From assembly GCA_031270565.1 (NCBI GenBank), contig JAISXJ010000132.1, positions 1 through 7,453 on the forward strand: a stretch of DNA of 7,453 nt, in the 5' to 3' direction. The notes beneath the pieces are model-generated. The model saw nothing but the letters and a program-made list of their open reading frames with translations. It was not told where the DNA came from and did no database searches. Each line of letters begins with the position of its first letter. Position 1 is the first letter of the stretch. This DNA comes from Prevotellaceae bacterium (GTDB taxonomy: Bacteria; Bacteroidota; Bacteroidia; Bacteroidales; Paludibacteraceae). Below, one piece after another: positions 5,728-7,453 of this stretch. The position numbers were made by a program, and so were the translations under genes.

Positions 5728-5958
5728 TCAATGCTGCTGCGAAGGGCGCGTTAATTCATTGGCAACATACTCGCTTTTCTCCGATTCGGAGGCTGCCTGC
5801 TGATTCAGAAAATTGGGGAAAAAGAAAACCTTCAGGATGGCGAACATGATGAAAAGTTTAATGGCAATAATCACCCAGAGCGGTCTGCCCCAAGTCATGT
5901 TTTTAAAACCATCAACATACATTCTTAGAAAGTCGGATACCGATTTTATCTGTGCCAT
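5728..5958 (-). CDS. DUF4492 small membrane protein, first gene of cyd operon
   Basis: A 76-residue protein with an amphipathic N-terminus (FLRMYVDGFKNMTWGRPLW, about 10-28), one strongly hydrophobic segment at about 28-48 ending in KVFFFPNFLN, and a charged hydrophilic tail (about 55-76). The YVDGF and WGRPLW...KLFIMF...KVFFFPNFL pattern matches DUF4492, a Bacteroidetes family that I recall as being encoded next to cydA. Its size, single membrane span and place at the head of the operon suggest an accessory subunit or assembly factor of cytochrome bd, in the way that CydX serves the proteobacterial enzyme; this role is inferred. The ATG at 5958 lies about 34 bp from the -7 box at 5992-5999. 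It is separated from cydA by an unusual 124-bp gap. Confidence 0.85.
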   Translation of the reverse strand: MAQIKSVSDFLRMYVDGFKNMTWGRPLWVIIAIKLFIMFAILKVFFFPNFLNQQAASESEKSEYVANELTRPSQQH

Positions 5959-5991
5959 AATGTTATAATAGAATTAAAAGAACGGACAGCA

Positions 5992-5999
5992 CAAAAGTA
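5992..5999 (-). promoter_or_regulatory. Bacteroidetes-type -7 box for the cyd operon
   Basis: The minus strand reads TACTTTTG, matching TAnnTTTG, 33 bases upstream of the DUF4492 ATG. The region upstream (6000-6045) is A/T-rich without a clear TTG -33 box and, unlike the other three promoters in this window, without tandem repeats. No obvious operator palindrome for an oxygen- or redox-responsive regulator was found. Confidence 0.65.
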
Positions 6000-6045
6000 G
6001 GAAATATATTTTATAAAAGAGAGACTTTAGAGATATTATTATTTA

Positions 6046-6063
6046 GAAAGTCAAAAAACTTTC
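6046..6063 (-). terminator. Weak hairpin after the thioesterase gene
   Basis: GAAAGT (6046-6051) and ACTTTC (6058-6063) form a 6-bp stem with a 6-nt loop, starting 6 bp beyond the thioesterase stop codon. On the minus strand the loop is T-rich and the sequence that follows is CTAAATAATAAT, not a T-run, so it is at best a weak terminator. Transcription may continue into the cyd operon. Confidence 0.3.
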
Positions 6064-6069
6064 ATTTCA

Positions 6070-6513
6070 TCAAAAAGAATGTCCCTCGAATCGGGAAATG
6101 GCTTCGCGCCAGACATCGGAAATTTCTTTGGAGCGTTTGGTGGTTGCATCATAACCTGCCATCACCGTACTGCAAACGCATTTGACTGCGCCGGTCGTAA
6201 CATCTACAATACGCTGTACAAGCGTAAAACTCTTTTGTCCGATGGCGCAGACGGCTGTTTGCACCACAATTTCATCGGTGAGAAACACCGGCGCCAAAAA
6301 ATCAACTTCCGCATGTACAACCACAATATCTATCTCGTGCTGATGAATAACCCGACCGTTGATGGCTTTAAAATAGGCGCTTTTCCCAAGGTCATAGAAC
6401 GAAAAATAGACGGAATTGTTTATGTGTCCCAACGCATCGGCGTCGTTAAAACGCAATTGTACTTCGGTGGTATGGTTGAACCGGATACTATTAAAATCGA
6501 TAGGAGTATTCAT
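6070..6513 (-). CDS. Hot-dog fold acyl-CoA thioesterase (4HBT/YbgC-like)
   Basis: A 147-residue cytoplasmic protein of the 4-hydroxybenzoyl-CoA thioesterase superfamily, expected to hydrolyse an acyl-CoA; the acyl group cannot be predicted. The signature block RFNDADALGHINNSVYFSFY (residues 21-40) contains the acidic residues Asp24 and Asp26 in the position of the family's active-site aspartate and the GHINN turn at the start of the central helix. The HAEVDFLAP and FTLVQRIVD strands complete the fold. The start is taken as ATG at 6513 (MNTPIDFNS) because a -7 promoter box lies at 6544-6551, inside the alternative longer frame from 6627, and the extra 38 residues would be translated from repeat DNA. 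The gene is monocistronic or the first of a transcript leading towards cyd. Confidence 0.88.
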   Translation of the reverse strand: MNTPIDFNSIRFNHTTEVQLRFNDADALGHINNSVYFSFYDLGKSAYFKAINGRVIHQHEIDIVVVHAEVDFLAPVFLTDEIVVQTAVCAIGQKSFTLVQRIVDVTTGAVKCVCSTVMAGYDATTKRSKEISDVWREAISRFEGHSF

Positions 6514-6543
6514 GATTCTTGATGAGATATTTTTATAGGGGTG

Positions 6544-6551
6544 CAAAGATA
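6544..6551 (-). promoter_or_regulatory. Bacteroidetes-type -7 box for the thioesterase gene
   Basis: The minus strand reads TATCTTTG, matching TAnnTTTG, 30 bases upstream of the ATG at 6513. A T-run on the plus strand (6556-6561) and then a heptamer array starting at 6562 lie immediately upstream, the same arrangement as at the ruvX promoter. The box decides the start choice for the thioesterase gene. Confidence 0.75.
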
Positions 6552-6561
6552 CGCCTTTTTT

Positions 6562-6596
6562 AGTTATTAGAGTGTAGTTTGTAGTTATTAGTGAAT
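6562..6596 (+). repeat. Heptamer repeat array, left arm of spacer element 2
   Basis: Five 7-bp units in register: AGTTATT, AGAGTGT, AGTTTGT, AGTTATT, AGTGAAT. They fit the AGWKWDT consensus of the arrays in element 1. The array begins 10 bp from the thioesterase -7 box. Parts of it pair with the opposite arm: 6575-6587 with 6670-6682 (13 bp exact) and 6590-6597 with 6653-6660 (8 bp exact). Confidence 0.85.
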
Positions 6597-6621
6597 AATA
6601 TTTTTGCGTTTCTTGCGGGCG

Positions 6622-6643
6622 ATGCACGCCTGACGGCGTACAT
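6622..6643. repeat. Hairpin core of spacer element 2
   Basis: ACGCC (6626-6630) and GGCGT (6635-6639) form a stem around TGAC, and the pairing continues after one mismatch with ATG/CAT on the outside. It sits midway between the two inverted heptamer arrays. The CC-TGAC-GG centre resembles the small hairpins in the core of element 1. The 6597-6646 region holds no gene. Confidence 0.7.
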
Positions 6644-6646
6644 TTT

Positions 6647-6681
6647 CTTCACTATTCACTACACTCTACTAACTACAAACT
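6647..6681 (-). repeat. Heptamer repeat array, right arm of spacer element 2
   Basis: Five 7-bp units in register on the minus strand: AGTTTGT, AGTTAGT, AGAGTGT, AGTGAAT, AGTGAAG (plus order CTTCACT at 6647-6653 to ACAAACT at 6675-6681). Four fit AGWKWDT exactly; the last differs in its final base. Together with 6562-6596 they form an imperfect inverted repeat around the hairpin at 6622-6643. Confidence 0.85.
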
Positions 6682-6684
6682 AAG

Positions 6685-6706
6685 AAAAGCCCCTTGCGGA
6701 GCTTTT
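6685..6706. terminator. Hairpin terminator after right FISUMP gene, probably bidirectional
   Basis: AAAAGCCCC (6685-6693) and GGAGCTTTT (6698-6706) form a 9-bp stem around a 4-nt loop, which reads GCAA (a GNRA tetraloop) on the minus strand, where the single irregular pair becomes a U·G wobble. It lies 21 bp beyond the FISUMP stop codon at 6728. The T-tract is short on the minus strand (TTTTCTT) and longer on the plus strand (TTTTTGTTTGTTTT), so it may work in both directions. Confidence 0.65.
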
Positions 6707-6727
6707 TGTTTGTTTTGGCGGTCGCTT

Positions 6728-7453
6728 TTATTCTGAAAGGCACCGCACACTTAAGGCGTACGACCGAGGGTGGATGTTGTTCGCGAGCTGGCCATAGCCC
6801 AAGAAGTACATGTTCTGACCGTTACCTTTGTGAGCAGTAGAGCTCCAGTAGTAGCCGTAGTTGCCACGATCGTACAACGAGCCAGTGTCGACGTTCCGGA
6901 GGCCGGCAGCGGGCAAAACCAATGCGTCGCCGTATTTAATACCGTTGTCGAAATCTGTATCGCTGGCAGTCCAGGTGGGTTGTGTAACGTTGGCTGCAGT
7001 CCAGGCCAGGCCACCGTTTTCAGTGCGGTATTCGTCATTATAGTCAAACACGCCTTGCCATTCGGCGATTGTAGGCACGCGCCAACCGGGAGGGCAGGGA
7101 TTGGCGGTACTCAGCCAGTTAATGCCATTTGTGGTGGGAGGCGCTGTAATAGTATCCCAGTTTGGTACAGACGAATTGTACGCCGAATTTTGGTCTTGCG
7201 CCTGCGTCAGTGCCGGGCGATTCACGCCCCATTTGTATTTCGCCCCGTGAATCTCCGCCGCAGGCGTAAACGGGTCTGCCCCTTCATTAGCGCCAAGATT
7301 GTGACACATAAATGCTTTCCATACATTGTTCGCTACATACGCCCCGCAACATGCACAATCCTGAAGCGATATGTTCAGTTCAATGGCTCTGTCGATGTTG
7401 CCGTCATTATAAATGACATACAGTTTGAGTTTTAAGCCTGTGTCGCGGGTAAG
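6728..7453 (-). CDS. FISUMP-domain protein, 3' part only (5' end outside window)
   Basis: The frame is open from the right edge to the TAA at 6728-6730, giving 241 visible residues; the ATG at 7309 is internal because the frame continues upstream through IYNDGNIDRAIELNISLQDC. The visible protein runs through a cysteine-rich CACCGAYV motif (bases about 7340-7357), then the FISUMP domain: WKAFMCHNLGAN, AKYKWGVNR, CPPGWRVPTIAEW, LPAAGLRN, YGYYWSST and the terminal SVRCLSE. This is a more canonical FISUMP domain (TIGR02145) than the one at the left edge. The protein is probably exported, but the signal sequence is outside the window and the biochemical role of the family is unknown. The gene is followed by the hairpin terminator at 6685-6706. 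Confidence 0.87.
   Translation of the reverse strand, partial: LTRDTGLKLKLYVIYNDGNIDRAIELNISLQDCACCGAYVANNVWKAFMCHNLGANEGADPFTPAAEIHGAKYKWGVNRPALTQAQDQNSAYNSSVPNWDTITAPPTTNGINWLSTANPCPPGWRVPTIAEWQGVFDYNDEYRTENGGLAWTAANVTQPTWTASDTDFDNGIKYGDALVLPAAGLRNVDTGSLYDRGNYGYYWSSTAHKGNGQNMYFLGYGQLANNIHPRSYALSVRCLSE

Noticed and set aside
5728..5730. Selenocysteine codon at the DUF4492 TGA
   Set aside because: No selenoprotein family match and DUF4492 proteins normally end here; no convincing SECIS-type element could be identified by eye.
6514..6627. Longer N-terminus for the thioesterase
   Set aside because: The added residues would be encoded by the promoter box and heptamer array; the hot-dog family starts near MNTPID.
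6770..7435. 221-codon plus-strand frame
   Set aside because: Antisense to the right FISUMP gene, which has clear domain motifs; no promoter or recognisable domain.

Overview
The window looks like a chromosomal segment from a member of the Bacteroidota, most likely the order Bacteroidales. Four points support this: promoters of the Bacteroidetes type (TAnnTTTG at -7), a DUF4492–cydA–cydB operon with Bacteroides-like subunits, adjacent ruvX and def, and FISUMP-type (Fibrobacter succinogenes major paralogous domain) surface proteins at both ends. Start codons lack clear Shine-Dalgarno sequences, as is common in this phylum. Family names come from motifs and recollection of family members; no search was run.

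Layout. The left edge (1-1148, + strand) is the 3' part of a FISUMP gene whose start lies outside the window. Everything else is on the minus strand, so in transcription order one reads from right to left. At the right edge is a second 5'-truncated FISUMP gene (6728-7453), followed by a hairpin terminator and a repeat-rich spacer. Next come a hot-dog thioesterase (6070-6513), the cyd operon (DUF4492, cydA, cydB; 5958-2898) and a terminator with an unusually large loop. A second repeat-rich spacer follows, then ruvX-def (2516-1546), tRNA-Phe(GAA) (1417-1345) and two hairpins that close the minus-strand transcripts against the convergent left FISUMP gene.

Functionally the middle is housekeeping: cytochrome bd quinol oxidase (high-affinity oxygen respiration or detoxification in a largely anaerobic lineage), a Holliday-junction-resolvase-like/rRNA-processing nuclease, peptide deformylase, a tRNA and an acyl-CoA thioesterase. 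The flanking FISUMP proteins are probably exported or surface proteins of unknown function.

The least ordinary material is intergenic. Two spacers (2556-2806 and 6562-6681) share one architecture: arrays of degenerate 7-bp units (consensus AGWKWDT) in inverted orientation around a GC-richer palindromic core, with the array starting 8-10 bp upstream of a -7 promoter box. A third promoter (tRNA-Phe) has a different tandem repeat, an exact 17-bp duplication, starting 8 bp upstream of its -7 box. The 124-bp gap between DUF4492 and cydA is open in the DUF4492 frame right up to the cydA start codon. I see no phage, CRISPR, toxin-antitoxin or defence genes.
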